Below are positions 37,956-47,327 of a stretch of DNA of 64,000 nt, piece after piece; the first letter of the stretch is position 1; the number at the start of each line of letters is the position of its first letter. The notes below the pieces were generated by a model that was given only the letters and a program-made list of their open reading frames with translations, did not search any database and was not told the DNA's origin. Position numbers and translations under genes: made by a program. Origin of the DNA: Berkiella sp964606325 (GTDB lineage: Bacteria > Pseudomonadota > Gammaproteobacteria > Berkiellales > Berkiellaceae); contig CAZSGE010000001.1 of the NCBI GenBank assembly GCA_964606325.1, positions 124,001 to 188,000 on the forward strand, in the 5' to 3' direction.

Positions 37956-39718
37956 TGACACTGTTACCAAGACCTAAAATAAAACAACGCCCGGTTGATA
38001 AAAAAAGAGAAGAAATATCGATATCGGAAGGTTTGTCACCCTTACTGGCCCGTATAGTGGCATCTCGTCCATTTTTAGAAGATATTCCTCCTAGAGAGTT
38101 ACTTTCTCCGAAGCTAAAATCATTGGATTCTCCGCAACAATTGATAGATTTGCCAAAGGCTGTCACAAGACTTATACAAGCGTTAGAAAGTAATGAAGTG
38201 ATAGGGATTGAAACTGATCATGATTGCGATGGACAAACCAGTCATGCGGTCATTTATTGTGCCTTGACGGAATTTTTTAAACATCCTCCTGAAAAAGTAA
38301 AATCTTATATTGGTCATCGACTAAAAGAAGGGTATGGGCTTTCTGAAGCTGTGGCTAACCGTATCTTAGCGGATGAACCAAGGCCAACTTTAATTATTAC
38401 AGCTGATAATGGTTCAGCAGATGAAGCTCGTATTCGTTTACTCAAAGAGCATGGTATTGATGTGATTGTTACTGATCATCATGAGATCCCAAGTGAGGGT
38501 ATTCCTCAAAGTGCATACGCTGTTATCAATCCCACACGGGAAGATTGTCTGTATCCCGATCGTTATATCGCAGGGTGTATGGTGGCATGGTTATTCATGG
38601 CTGCAACACGTCAACAGCTAGTTGCTAAGGGGCAGGAAATTGAATCCTTAGCACAATGCCTTGATTTTGTCGCAGTGGGAACGATTGCCGATTGCGTGAG
38701 TATAGCGAGAAGTAAAAATAATCGTGCGGTGGTTTCATATGGTATGAGACTCATTGTTCAGGGGTTAAGACCTTGTTGGCGGGCCATTTTGCCCCACTTG
38801 TCATTGCCACTATCTTCAGAAGATTTAGGTTTTAAAATAGGTCCTTTGTTAAACAGTGATGGTCGCCTGTCATGTGCTTTTGGCTCGGTGAGTTTTTTAT
38901 TAGCCGACAATGACGTGGAGGCTAAAAAGTGGATAGAACACTTACAACTTCAAAATAGCGAACGAAAAAGCATTCAAGACAATATAACGCAACAAGCGCT
39001 GAAACAAGCTATCAAGCAGTATCAACAAGGTGCAAAAGGGATCTGCGTTTTTCTTGAAGAGGGGCATGCAGGCGTGCACGGGATCTCGGCTAGTCGCTTA
39101 AAGGATACCTTTGGCAGGCCAGTGATAATTTTATGTCCTAAAGAAAATGCACCTGATATTTTAACGGGTTCGGCACGTTCGATAGAAGGCGTACATTTGC
39201 GTGAAGTATTGCAAGAAATTGCAGATACTTCGCCGCACCTGCTGGAACGCTTTGGCGGCCATCAAGGTGCTGCAGGATTAACGCTTCAACGTTGCCACTT
39301 TGAGGAGTTTTATGAAGCCTTTCAAAAGGTGTTAGATAAAGTTGTCGATGAAAGTGCTATCGGTCCTGTGATCTGGACTGATGGTGAGTTTAATGTTGAA
39401 GACTTAAATATTGATTTCGCTGAAAAGTTGGTTAGCTCTCTTGAGCCGTTTGGCCGCGAATTTGAATTCCCAACATTTGAGGTTCAAGGCAAAATAGTTA
39501 GCTTAGATTTAATCGGCCAGACCAAGGTGCATGCCAAAGTAGGGCTAGTGATAACAGATCTGTGGTTTGAGGCGGTGTGGTTTAATTGTAAATCGCAAGA
39601 TGGCCCCTTAAGCGTGGCGGTTGGCGACGAAGTTAAAGCTGTTTTTGCCCCCAAATTACAGACCTTTAGGGGGCAAAGAAAGTTAAATTGCCAGATCGTG
39701 CATCTTGAAGCGATTTAA
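37952..39718 (+). CDS. recJ: Single-stranded-DNA-specific exonuclease RecJ
   Basis: 5'-3' ssDNA exonuclease for recombination and mismatch repair. DHH-family metal motifs are all present: TDHDCDG (Asp89-Asp93), ADNGS (151-155) and the DHH signature VTDHHEIP (175-177); the DHHA1 domain includes GGHQGAAGLTL, and a C-terminal OB-fold follows. Length 588 aa is normal. It overlaps rpfE by four bases. Confidence 0.96.
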   Translation: MMTLLPRPKIKQRPVDKKREEISISEGLSPLLARIVASRPFLEDIPPRELLSPKLKSLDSPQQLIDLPKAVTRLIQALESNEVIGIETDHDCDGQTSHAVIYCALTEFFKHPPEKVKSYIGHRLKEGYGLSEAVANRILADEPRPTLIITADNGSADEARIRLLKEHGIDVIVTDHHEIPSEGIPQSAYAVINPTREDCLYPDRYIAGCMVAWLFMAATRQQLVAKGQEIESLAQCLDFVAVGTIADCVSIARSKNNRAVVSYGMRLIVQGLRPCWRAILPHLSLPLSSEDLGFKIGPLLNSDGRLSCAFGSVSFLLADNDVEAKKWIEHLQLQNSERKSIQDNITQQALKQAIKQYQQGAKGICVFLEEGHAGVHGISASRLKDTFGRPVIILCPKENAPDILTGSARSIEGVHLREVLQEIADTSPHLLERFGGHQGAAGLTLQRCHFEEFYEAFQKVLDKVVDESAIGPVIWTDGEFNVEDLNIDFAEKLVSSLEPFGREFEFPTFEVQGKIVSLDLIGQTKVHAKVGLVITDLWFEAVWFNCKSQDGPLSVAVGDEVKAVFAPKLQTFRGQRKLNCQIVHLEAI

Positions 39719-39740
39719 GGTTACAATTGCTGGGAAGATA

Positions 39741-39838
39741 TAGCCCTTATAATGAATATTTTGTGAAGTGTATGCATGTCAAAGACCTGCTTTAGCAGGG
39801 GTCTTCAGGAACGAGCAAAATATTCATTATAAGGGGTA
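39741..39838 (+). repeat. Structured intergenic repeat, copy B (recJ-prfB)
   Basis: 98-base element closed by a 23-bp outer stem (39741-39763 with 39816-39838, one mismatch). It has the same core as copy A: GAAGTGTATGCATGTC (39765-39780), inner hairpin CCTGCT-TT-AGCAGG (39786-39799) with extra outer pairing AAGA/TCTT, and TTCAGGAACGAGCAAAAT (39804-39821). Only the inner ATATTTTG-like part of the outer stem resembles copy A. It lies 21 bases before the prfB start. Confidence 0.8.
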
Positions 39839-39859
39839 TCAAGGCTCACTTAAGATTGG

Positions 39860-40967
39860 ATGTATAAAGTGGAAATTGCATTACTACAAAATAAATTAAA
39901 AGATTTAACAAAACGCTTGGTTGAGCTTCGGGGGTATCTTTGACTTTGATACCAAAGTCGAACGTCTAGAAGAAGTGAGGATGATGCTAGAGTCATCCAA
40001 GGTGTGGGAAGATCCAGAAGCAGCGCAAACGCTCGGCAAAGAGCGTGTGCAGCTTGAAAAGATTGTTAAACTTGTTCAAGACACAACGTCAAGTTTAGAA
40101 GATGCAGCATCGCTGTTATTGATAGCAAAAGAAGAAGATGATAACCAGGCTTTCAGTGATCTAGAAGAAGAAGGCGCAAGGTTGGAAAAAATCGTTGAAG
40201 ATTTAGAATTTCGCCGTATGTTCGCGGGAGAATTGGATCAAAACGATGCTTATCTTGATATTCAATCAGGATCTGGTGGTACTGAAGCGCAAGATTGGGC
40301 AGAAATGTTATTGCGGATGTTCTTGCGCTGGGGTGAGCGTAAGGGATTTAAAGTTACCCTGCAAGAAGCATCCAGTGGTGAAGTTGCAGGCATAAAAAGC
40401 GCGACCATCAAAGTGGAGGGTGAATTTGCCTATGGTTGGCTGCGAACAGAAACCGGGGTTCATCGTTTAGTGCGCAAATCGCCTTTTGATTCTGGAAACC
40501 GTCGTCATACATCCTTTGCTGCCGTTTTTGTTTCACCCATTGTTGATGACACTATCGACATAGTGATTAATCCTGCAGATTTAAGAGTGGATACCTATCG
40601 TGCCAGTGGGGCAGGTGGTCAGCACGTGAATAGAACCGATTCTGCAATACGTATTACTCATATTCCATCAGGTATTGTGGTGCAATGTCAAAGCGATCGA
40701 TCGCAACATAAAAATCGATCTGAAGCCATGAGTCAGTTAAAAGCAAAATTATATGAAATGGAAATGCGAAAACGACTTGCAGAGAAAATGACTTTAGAAC
40801 AAAACAAATCGGATATTGGTTGGGGCAGTCAGATCCGATCATATGTATTAGATGATTCTAGAGTGAAAGATTTAAGAACAGGGGTTGAAACCTCTAATAC
40901 CCAAGGGGTATTAGATGGCAATCTTTTAGAAATGTTTATGACAGCCAGTTTAAAGAGTGGATTATAA
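39860..40967 (+). CDS. prfB: Peptide chain release factor 2, with programmed +1 frameshift
   Basis: Release factor that recognises UAA/UGA. The gene is read in two frames: the first runs from ATG 39860 (or GTG 39869) to CTT TGA at 39938-39943, where the classical site GGGGGTATCTTTGAC shifts the ribosome by +1 so that translation continues GAC TTT GAT (DFD). The second frame holds the rest: coiled domain, the SPF anticodon-mimic (RKSPFDSGNRRHTSF), and the GGQ motif (ASGAGGQHVNR). Total about 369 aa. The internal UGA makes RF2 control its own level. Reading only the downstream frame would miss the first ~27 residues. Confidence 0.95.
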
Positions 40968-40970
40968 CTT

Positions 40971-42479
40971 ATGACACAAGATACAGATATCGTTGTTGAT
41001 GTGAATGAACAAATTCGTCAACGCCGCGAAAAATTAGCCGCACTGCGTGCGAAAGGTAACGCATTTCCCAACGATTTTAAACGTTCACACCTTGCCGCTT
41101 GCGTTCATGGTGAGTATGGTGAATTGGAAAATGCTGCGTTTGAAGCAGAACCTATTATTGTCAAAATGGCCGGAAGAATTATGACCCGTCGTCATATGGG
41201 TAAGGCAAGTTTTGTTAATATTCAGGATATGTCTGGGCAAATGCAAGCCTACATACGACAAGATGAATTGCCTACAGGTGTTTACGAAGATTTTAAGCAT
41301 TGGGATTTGGGCGATATTATTGGTATTGAAGGTAAATTGTTTAAAACTAAAACCAATGAACTTTCGGTTAAGGTTAATAAGGTTGTTTTATTAACCAAAG
41401 CGTTACGTCCACTACCCGAGAAATATCATGGCTTAACAGATCAAGAGATGTGTTATCGGCAGCGTTATTTAGATATTGCGACCAATGAAAAATCGCGAAA
41501 TACCTTTAAAACGCGCGCCAAAATTATCCAAGCTATGCGAGAGTTTTTCACGCAGCATCAATATATGGAAGTGGAAACACCCATGATGCACCCAATCCCA
41601 GGGGGGGCAGCAGCAAGGCCATTTATCACGCATCATAACACACTGGATATGAAGCTTTATTTACGTATAGCGCCAGAGCTTTATCTTAAACGATTAGTTG
41701 TTGGTGGTTTTGAGCGTGTTTTTGAAATTAATCGGAGTTTTAGAAACGAAGGTCTTTCAACGCGTCATAATCCTGAATTTACCATGATTGAGTTTTATCA
41801 AGCGTATGCGGATTATCATGATCTTATGAATTTTACTGAAGAATTGTTTAAATATTTAGCAGATAAAGTGTTAGGGAAATCAGTGATTGAATATCAAGGC
41901 GACAGCTATGATTTTTCTAAACCATTTGCAAGAATGACGGTAAAAGATGCCATTTTACAATACAACACGCAGTTACAGCCTGCTGATTTGGAAGATATTG
42001 CTAAAGTAACAGATTATGCGAAAAGTATTGGTGTGCAATTAAAGCCTGGTTACGGTTTAGGTAAAATTCTCATTGAGATATTTGAAGAAACGGTTGAAGA
42101 TAAACTCAAACAACCTACATTTATTACCGAATATCCATTGGAAGTGTCACCTCTAGCACGTTGTTCTAATGATAATCCACAAATTACAGATAGATTTGAG
42201 TTTTTTGTTGGTGGACGAGAGCTTGCGAATGGATTTTCAGAGTTGAATGATTCAGAAGATCAAGCCTCACGTTTTAAAGAACAAGCCTCGCAATTAGCAA
42301 GTGGCGATAATGAAGCCATGCATTATGATGCCGATTATATTGTGGCGCTAGAGCACGGTTTGCCACCCACAGCAGGTGAGGGCATTGGTATCGATAGATT
42401 GGTGATGTTATTTACGGATTCGCCCTCGATTCGAGATGTGATTTTATTCCCACAAATGCGCCATGTGGTTGGAGATTAG
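40971..42479 (+). CDS. lysS: Lysyl-tRNA synthetase, class II
   Basis: Charges tRNA-Lys. N-terminal OB-fold anticodon-binding domain (VKMAGRIMTRRHMGKASFVNIQD) and class II catalytic core with motif 2 (INRSFRNEGLSTRHNPEFT) and motif 3 (GEGIGIDRLVMLFT). Length 502 aa. The start lies 3 bases after prfB, the common prfB-lysS pair. Confidence 0.97.
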   Translation: MTQDTDIVVDVNEQIRQRREKLAALRAKGNAFPNDFKRSHLAACVHGEYGELENAAFEAEPIIVKMAGRIMTRRHMGKASFVNIQDMSGQMQAYIRQDELPTGVYEDFKHWDLGDIIGIEGKLFKTKTNELSVKVNKVVLLTKALRPLPEKYHGLTDQEMCYRQRYLDIATNEKSRNTFKTRAKIIQAMREFFTQHQYMEVETPMMHPIPGGAAARPFITHHNTLDMKLYLRIAPELYLKRLVVGGFERVFEINRSFRNEGLSTRHNPEFTMIEFYQAYADYHDLMNFTEELFKYLADKVLGKSVIEYQGDSYDFSKPFARMTVKDAILQYNTQLQPADLEDIAKVTDYAKSIGVQLKPGYGLGKILIEIFEETVEDKLKQPTFITEYPLEVSPLARCSNDNPQITDRFEFFVGGRELANGFSELNDSEDQASRFKEQASQLASGDNEAMHYDADYIVALEHGLPPTAGEGIGIDRLVMLFTDSPSIRDVILFPQMRHVVGD

Positions 42480-42480
42480 T

Positions 42481-42500
42481 TGTGGGGCGAACGCGCCCCT
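42481..42500. other. Short GC-rich hairpin after lysS
   Basis: TGTGGGGCG-AACG-CGCCCCT, a perfect 6-bp stem (42484-42489 with 42494-42499) starting right after the lysS stop. No T-run follows, so termination is uncertain. It resembles hairpins after the kinase gene (12817) and era (63307). Confidence 0.5.
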
Positions 42501-42612
42501 ATGTTGATCCTTGAATATACAACAAAATTTTTATAATAACGCTTAAATATGTGTTGATTAACTCATATTTGTCTGTTAACTTAGCTTTCTTAAGAATTTT
42601 GCGGAGATATCA

Positions 42613-43809
42613 ATGGAAGCCACTTGTCCTCAAGTCATAGATTGCTCTATTTTAGCCAATCTTACGATTGCACCTGTTAGCCCAGTCTTCGCAAATGACG
42701 CTGTTTTTACCGCAAGTGACGTTTATACCCAGATCCAGCCGGCGAAGGAGCTTATTCCTTGCGCGGCTTATGATATTGGCTCTGGTGCTACAAAATTTAT
42801 GGGCGCTTTAGTGGATGCTCATACCCATCATATTGAGCAAATTTTTTATAATGATATTATCCCTGTGGCTTACCGTCAGGACTTAATCAATTCAGGCACT
42901 AATGAATTTTCAGATCTTATTCAAGATATGGGTTTAACGGCACTTTTTGACGCTAAAAGCAAAATCGAGAATGCTTATGTGCAGCATGGTTTGCAAGATT
43001 ATGGTGATATTCAACACTTTGCAGTGGCAACGGCAGCCTTTAGAGAAGCAAGTAATGGTCAATTAGTGGCCGAGCAATTTTCGCAAATGCTGGATTTCAA
43101 AATAGATATCATTTCTCAAGAAGATGAAGGTAAATTAGCCTATCATGGCGCGGTTGCTCAAGTTGAGACATCTGACGAAAATCCACCTATTGTTTGGGAT
43201 ATTGGCGGCGGCAGTATGCAGCTTACCTATAAAGATGTTGGCGACTATTTTCATGTAATGCAGGGTAAATTAGCTTCTGCGACTTTCTTGAATTTAGTTA
43301 ATGAACAATTACCACACCAAGAGAATGGTTCACTTTATCCGATGAATGAGGTTAATGTTCAAGCCGCCATCGATTTAGCTAAACAGCATTTGGTGTTTGA
43401 TCAAACGACAACCGATATAATTAAACAACAAATAGTAAATGACTCACCCATATTAGCGGTTGGATCAGTCCATAATTTTATTATTAAACCGCTGTGTGAC
43501 TTAGTTGGCACGCCTGATAAGGACAGCTATTCAAGGCAAGATCTGTTTCAAGCTATCGAATTATTGACCGATAAATCAAGCGACCAAATCATGAATATTA
43601 CTCAGGAGTTGAATCCTGAATTTGTGAAAAGTAAATTGACGAATTTGATTCTTGTCTATGCCATGATGGAAAAGATGGATATTCCAGCGATACAGGTGGT
43701 GGGGGTGAGCAATGTTGAAGGGTTGCTTGCGCAAAAAGCAAAACCTAACAAGGTAGTTGAGCCATTTATTACCATGTCATTTCCGGATGAGATCAGGATA
43801 GTTTCTTAA
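42613..43809 (+). CDS. Ppx/GppA-type phosphatase-like protein
   Basis: 398-residue ASKHA-fold protein. Phosphate-1 motif AAYDIGSGATKF (residues ~51-62) and phosphate-2 motif VWDIGGGSMQLTY (~194-206) match exopolyphosphatase/pppGpp phosphatase; AVATAAFREASNGQ and IISQEDEGKLAYHGA match the family core. It lacks the C-terminal HD-type domain of Ppx/GppA and carries an unusual N-terminal ~45 residues ending in PVSPVFAND, which might be a targeting segment. GCGGAG precedes the ATG. Substrate (polyP, pppGpp or another) cannot be told. Confidence 0.8.
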   Translation: MEATCPQVIDCSILANLTIAPVSPVFANDAVFTASDVYTQIQPAKELIPCAAYDIGSGATKFMGALVDAHTHHIEQIFYNDIIPVAYRQDLINSGTNEFSDLIQDMGLTALFDAKSKIENAYVQHGLQDYGDIQHFAVATAAFREASNGQLVAEQFSQMLDFKIDIISQEDEGKLAYHGAVAQVETSDENPPIVWDIGGGSMQLTYKDVGDYFHVMQGKLASATFLNLVNEQLPHQENGSLYPMNEVNVQAAIDLAKQHLVFDQTTTDIIKQQIVNDSPILAVGSVHNFIIKPLCDLVGTPDKDSYSRQDLFQAIELLTDKSSDQIMNITQELNPEFVKSKLTNLILVYAMMEKMDIPAIQVVGVSNVEGLLAQKAKPNKVVEPFITMSFPDEIRIVS

Positions 43810-43836
43810 TTAAAAATCATTTCATGCTTTAAAGAT

Positions 43837-43866
43837 AGCGCCTATGTCTATAGGCGCTGTGTTGTT
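43837..43866. terminator. Bidirectional terminator
   Basis: Perfect 9-bp stem AGCGCCTAT / ATAGGCGCT (43837-43845 with 43850-43858), loop GTCT, then GTGTTGTTTAGTTT. It lies between the convergent Ppx-like and cytidine deaminase genes. Confidence 0.75.
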
Positions 43867-43870
43867 TAGT

Positions 43871-44938
43871 TTAATTTAAAGTGGCAACTTTCCTTTTTTC
43901 TTCTTTATTGGGCTCAGATCGCTTAAATGAAGGAATATGTAGTGCACTTTCATTAAGTGGATACACCTCTTTATTACCGCGTTCACTGAAGTTATGGATG
44001 GGGATAGTGTCACTTGCAGCAAATTGCATTAATACCTGTATGCTCGAAAGTGGCAATGGTGTCATCGTGTCATCTAAGGCTTGTTGCTTTTTGTAAGCAT
44101 CAAGCAGCGGAAAGGTCGAGCTTGTCGCACTAGATTCTACTCGTTTTTTATTTTTGGATAACGTCCAAACCGCCTCTACGTTCACCGTATTTCCAAAAAC
44201 TGTGTTAGCAATAGCTATTGCACATGATATGGGATCAATGCTCACATAAGCAGCTTCTTCAACGCTGACACCCGCCACGTATTTGTTGCCTGATAATTTT
44301 AATATAACGGCATGGCTTGTTTGTGTTGCATGGTCAATCGATTCAAGACTTTTTAACCAGCTTAATATTTCTTCTTCACCGAGTTCGCCATCGCGATACA
44401 ATCGATTTTGGATATCTTCAACTGAAAGAGGCCCAACGTACGAGGGCTGGAGTGCATCGGGAGCAAATTGCTTAAAAGTAAACACATTCGGTAGGAATTC
44501 ACCAACGGTTGTTTTTTCATGGGCACCGTTTAAAGAAATGGAATGAATCACAACATCGGAATTAGCTAAGCCGGCAATTTGTTGTCTGCATTTTCCGCAG
44601 CAAGAAACTTGAATATTTGCTAATGGATTATCATCGCCTGGCTTAGCTGTATTGGGCGAACCCATGAGCCAACCTTCAACGATCTCGCCGCCTTTACCAA
44701 AGGCGGTTGCTATAGCTGCAATAGCGCCTTCTTCTCCATGTGAAGAGAGGCGAAGATGTGGGTTTTCTACATTAACGCCAGCAAAATAATAGGAGGCATC
44801 ACCACGGAATTTTGCGCGAAATACAGCCGTGACATCGAATCCGGATGAGGGGTTAAAAGGGTGCCCTCTGAGTTCTCTTAACCAATGAGTGATTTCTTCT
44901 TGGCTTAGTTCGACATCGGATTTTCTGAATAAAAGCAT
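43871..44938 (-). CDS. Cytidine deaminase-like protein, two-domain form
   Basis: 355-residue protein with two cytidine-deaminase folds, as in E. coli Cdd. In the first, the zinc site is His67-Gly-Glu69 (SSHGEEGAIAA, usual HAE) and Cys114/Cys117 (SCCGKC, usual PCGHC); GVNVENPHL supplies the substrate loop and LPNVFTFKQF the Cdd end motif. The second domain (GVSVEEAAYVSIDPISCAIAIA) lacks metal ligands, as in the family. The substitutions A-to-G and P-to-C around the zinc site are unusual but all ligands remain. ATG 44938 has GTGAGG upstream; an in-frame TTG at 45001 does not. C-terminal ~60 residues are extra. Confidence 0.82.
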   Translation of the reverse strand: MLLFRKSDVELSQEEITHWLRELRGHPFNPSSGFDVTAVFRAKFRGDASYYFAGVNVENPHLRLSSHGEEGAIAAIATAFGKGGEIVEGWLMGSPNTAKPGDDNPLANIQVSCCGKCRQQIAGLANSDVVIHSISLNGAHEKTTVGEFLPNVFTFKQFAPDALQPSYVGPLSVEDIQNRLYRDGELGEEEILSWLKSLESIDHATQTSHAVILKLSGNKYVAGVSVEEAAYVSIDPISCAIAIANTVFGNTVNVEAVWTLSKNKKRVESSATSSTFPLLDAYKKQQALDDTMTPLPLSSIQVLMQFAASDTIPIHNFSERGNKEVYPLNESALHIPSFKRSEPNKEEKRKVATLN

Positions 44939-45080
44939 AACAACAACCTCACTGTTATAAATATCTGACTCACATCCATTTCTTATCGCGACAAGCGCCA
45001 AAAGAAAGCATCAAACTTTACATTAAATAATCATAAAACACGATAGAATCAGTTTAAATAGGTATGTAACTAAATGTATT

Positions 45081-45107
45081 GACTCGGCCCCTCGAGAGGC
45101 ACGAGTC
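45081..45107. other. Inverted repeat after the YkvI-type gene
   Basis: Nested hairpin: outer GACTCG / CGAGTC, inner CCTC-GA-GAGG, downstream of the minus-strand transporter gene. It is a possible weak terminator for that operon; no clear T-run. Confidence 0.45.
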
Positions 45108-45159
45108 TGCGAGTGGGTTTTAAAGCACTTGGCGTAGAAGAATGCGGGGAAATGTAGGC

Positions 45160-46251
45160 TTATATTAACTCCTGTTGACGCCTCGAAATTTTAAAAATCC
45201 CCAACGTAAGCAAAGGCAAAATAAAAACGCCTAACATTATCCATGTTAGCAAACCGTACCCTTGAACGATTAAATTAACTAAGCCAAATTGTGACAAACT
45301 ATAAACAACTATTAATAACACGCCAACAGCGGCGTATTGCCAATAGGGAGAGGTAACATTATGGGTGCGATGTTGGGAGATTCTTTCATTAAAAGCATGA
45401 ACCAAACCAACGCCCGTTTCAACCAAGGTACTTATTAACACAATCGAAAAGGTGAGTGTTAATAAAGGGATGGCTAATTTTTCCAACATATAGGTTGATG
45501 GCACTGTTGTATTTAAAACCGCAGGATATTCAGTAAGCAAAGCCATGAAAAGTAAAATCGCAGGAATGCTAGCAAAGGGACCTGCGAGCAACCCTGAAAT
45601 TACGGCTTGCTTGTCGGTTTTGAAGTTACGTAAAGTGAATAAAATTGCGGGCACACAGCCTAAATTATAGCAGGCATAGGTAATACCTTTTTTGATCCAA
45701 TCTGTGCCGCTTGGCGCAGCTAAACTTTCAGGTAAAAAATTTATTTCTGACTTTTGATAACAACACATTAAAAAAGCGATAAACACTATGTATAAAACAA
45801 GCGATAAGTAGGAAAACATTTTAGCAATATGTTCGCTGCCTTTAAATACCATTACCATAATGTAAAGAAGAGGCAATATGAGCCCAAAGTTATAAGGTAT
45901 ACCCAATAATTCTTGTAACATGCTGCCAACTGAGGCTGCAATGACGGACAAGGCGATCATCACCATATATAAATAGCATAGATCAAATATGACCCAGCCT
46001 CGTCCTAATAAAACTTTAAAGAAAGTTTTATAATCATAAGCATGATAGGCCTTTGCTAATAAAAAGCATAAAGAACAAATGAAAGACCAAATCAACGTTG
46101 TTATAAGCAATCCATAAAATCCGTTGACAGGCCCTGATGTTAAAAAATATTGTACAATCTCCTGGCCCGTACAATATCCACCTGAAATCACGATGGATTG
46201 GAAAGTGATCCCAGGTAAAATATAAGCTTTAAAAAAATGTGAATTGAACAT
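45160..46251 (-). CDS. YkvI-type amino acid transporter-like membrane protein
   Basis: 363-residue integral membrane protein with about ten hydrophobic helices. The first helix carries an unwound-type glycine stretch (GITFQSIVISGGYCTGQEIVQYF), as in the YkvI family of the APC/LeuT-fold superfamily. Probably moves an amino acid or small peptide. It is the last gene of a four-gene minus-strand operon, 8 bases after the dipeptide epimerase, so it likely exports or imports that pathway's substrate or product. Confidence 0.7.
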   Translation of the reverse strand: MFNSHFFKAYILPGITFQSIVISGGYCTGQEIVQYFLTSGPVNGFYGLLITTLIWSFICSLCFLLAKAYHAYDYKTFFKVLLGRGWVIFDLCYLYMVMIALSVIAASVGSMLQELLGIPYNFGLILPLLYIMVMVFKGSEHIAKMFSYLSLVLYIVFIAFLMCCYQKSEINFLPESLAAPSGTDWIKKGITYACYNLGCVPAILFTLRNFKTDKQAVISGLLAGPFASIPAILLFMALLTEYPAVLNTTVPSTYMLEKLAIPLLTLTFSIVLISTLVETGVGLVHAFNERISQHRTHNVTSPYWQYAAVGVLLIVVYSLSQFGLVNLIVQGYGLLTWIMLGVFILPLLTLGIFKISRRQQELI

Positions 46252-46259
46252 GATGGCCT

Positions 46260-47327
46260 CTACAATTTAGTAACACCTAACCCAGGGAGATTCAACGTTG
46301 ACATCTCTCCGTTTGCTAGGTGAAAGCCACCTGTAACAACATCATTGGCTAAATCTAAACTACCATCCAAATCGATATAACGGGTAGCTGGTGATGCAAA
46401 GGCCGCATGTAATGCCGCTGTTATGCTAATGATGCTTTCATCCATGCATCCCCACATGAGTTTGATATTGGCCTCTTGTGCAATCTTGGCAATTTGTTGG
46501 CCACTAAATATTCCGCCACACTTCATTAATTTTATATTAAATATGCCGCAGCAGGGCACGGGAGTTAAAAGTTTTTGCGCATCACTTGCGTGATGTAAAC
46601 TCTCATCTAAGGCTATTTTATCTCTGTCTTTTTGAGATAACTCTCTTAAAAGAGCATAATCGGCTGCTTTGATGGGTTGTTCAAGAAATTCAATTGAGAG
46701 ATCTTGCGTTTTGTGTATAAAATTTTTCAGATCTTTCAATGAGTACCCTTGATTGGGATCGACTCTGATGAGCACTTTGCTGTCATAGCGTTCTCGAAGC
46801 TTGATAATTCTTTCTATGTCTTCTTCTAGATTGTGGCCTAATTTCACTTTAAGCACATAAAAACCACGCTCAATATATTCGGCAGCTTCGATTAAAGTGT
46901 CCTTTAGATTTTTGATCCCAATGGTAATAGAAGTAGGTAATGTTTGATGAGCCCTACCTAATACTTCTACAAGGGGTTTGTTTAATAGTTGACCATAAAG
47001 ATCATGAACTGCCATATCCAAAGCAGCACTGGCGGCCGGAGTTTGATAAAGCGCTGTTTGGATTTGCGGCAGTAAAGTTGGTAAATCTGCAATATCTTTA
47101 TTTTCACAAAAAGCGAGAGAATTTTCAGATAAAGCATTTAAACATGAATCAAAGGTTTCACCTGTGACATCAACAGAAGGGGATGCTGCGCCTAAACCAA
47201 TTTTCCCATCGTCGGTATGAATTTCAACAATAACATTTTGAGCTGTCGTATGTGTTGTATAAGCGATGGTATAAGGCCTGGTTAATTCAAAATCATGCAA
47301 ATAGGCTGTAATTGATTTTATTTTCAT
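46260..47327 (-). CDS. Dipeptide epimerase (L-Ala-D/L-Glu epimerase type, enolase superfamily)
   Basis: 355-residue muconate-lactonising-subgroup enzyme. General acid/base lysines Lys160 and Lys162 (LKVKLG) and Lys266 (NIKLMK), metal ligands Asp190 (IRVDPNQ), Glu216 (FLEQP) and Asp241 (ALDES) are all present, as is the C-terminal DxD-type segment (YIDLDGSLDLAND). Members epimerise Ala-Glu-type dipeptides, or N-acyl amino acids as in DgcA. Start overlaps the DUF1611 stop (ATGA), and the coupling with DUF1611 matches the DgcN-DgcA pair that turns D-Glu into L-Glu via N-acetyl intermediates. Substrate here is inferred. Confidence 0.85.
   Translation of the reverse strand: MKIKSITAYLHDFELTRPYTIAYTTHTTAQNVIVEIHTDDGKIGLGAASPSVDVTGETFDSCLNALSENSLAFCENKDIADLPTLLPQIQTALYQTPAASAALDMAVHDLYGQLLNKPLVEVLGRAHQTLPTSITIGIKNLKDTLIEAAEYIERGFYVLKVKLGHNLEEDIERIIKLRERYDSKVLIRVDPNQGYSLKDLKNFIHKTQDLSIEFLEQPIKAADYALLRELSQKDRDKIALDESLHHASDAQKLLTPVPCCGIFNIKLMKCGGIFSGQQIAKIAQEANIKLMWGCMDESIISITAALHAAFASPATRYIDLDGSLDLANDVVTGGFHLANGEMSTLNLPGLGVTKL

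Noticed and set aside
39921..40967. prfB read as a gene starting at 39921
   Set aside because: That start ignores the +1 frameshift site; the first ~27 codons from 39860 match the RF2 N-terminus.
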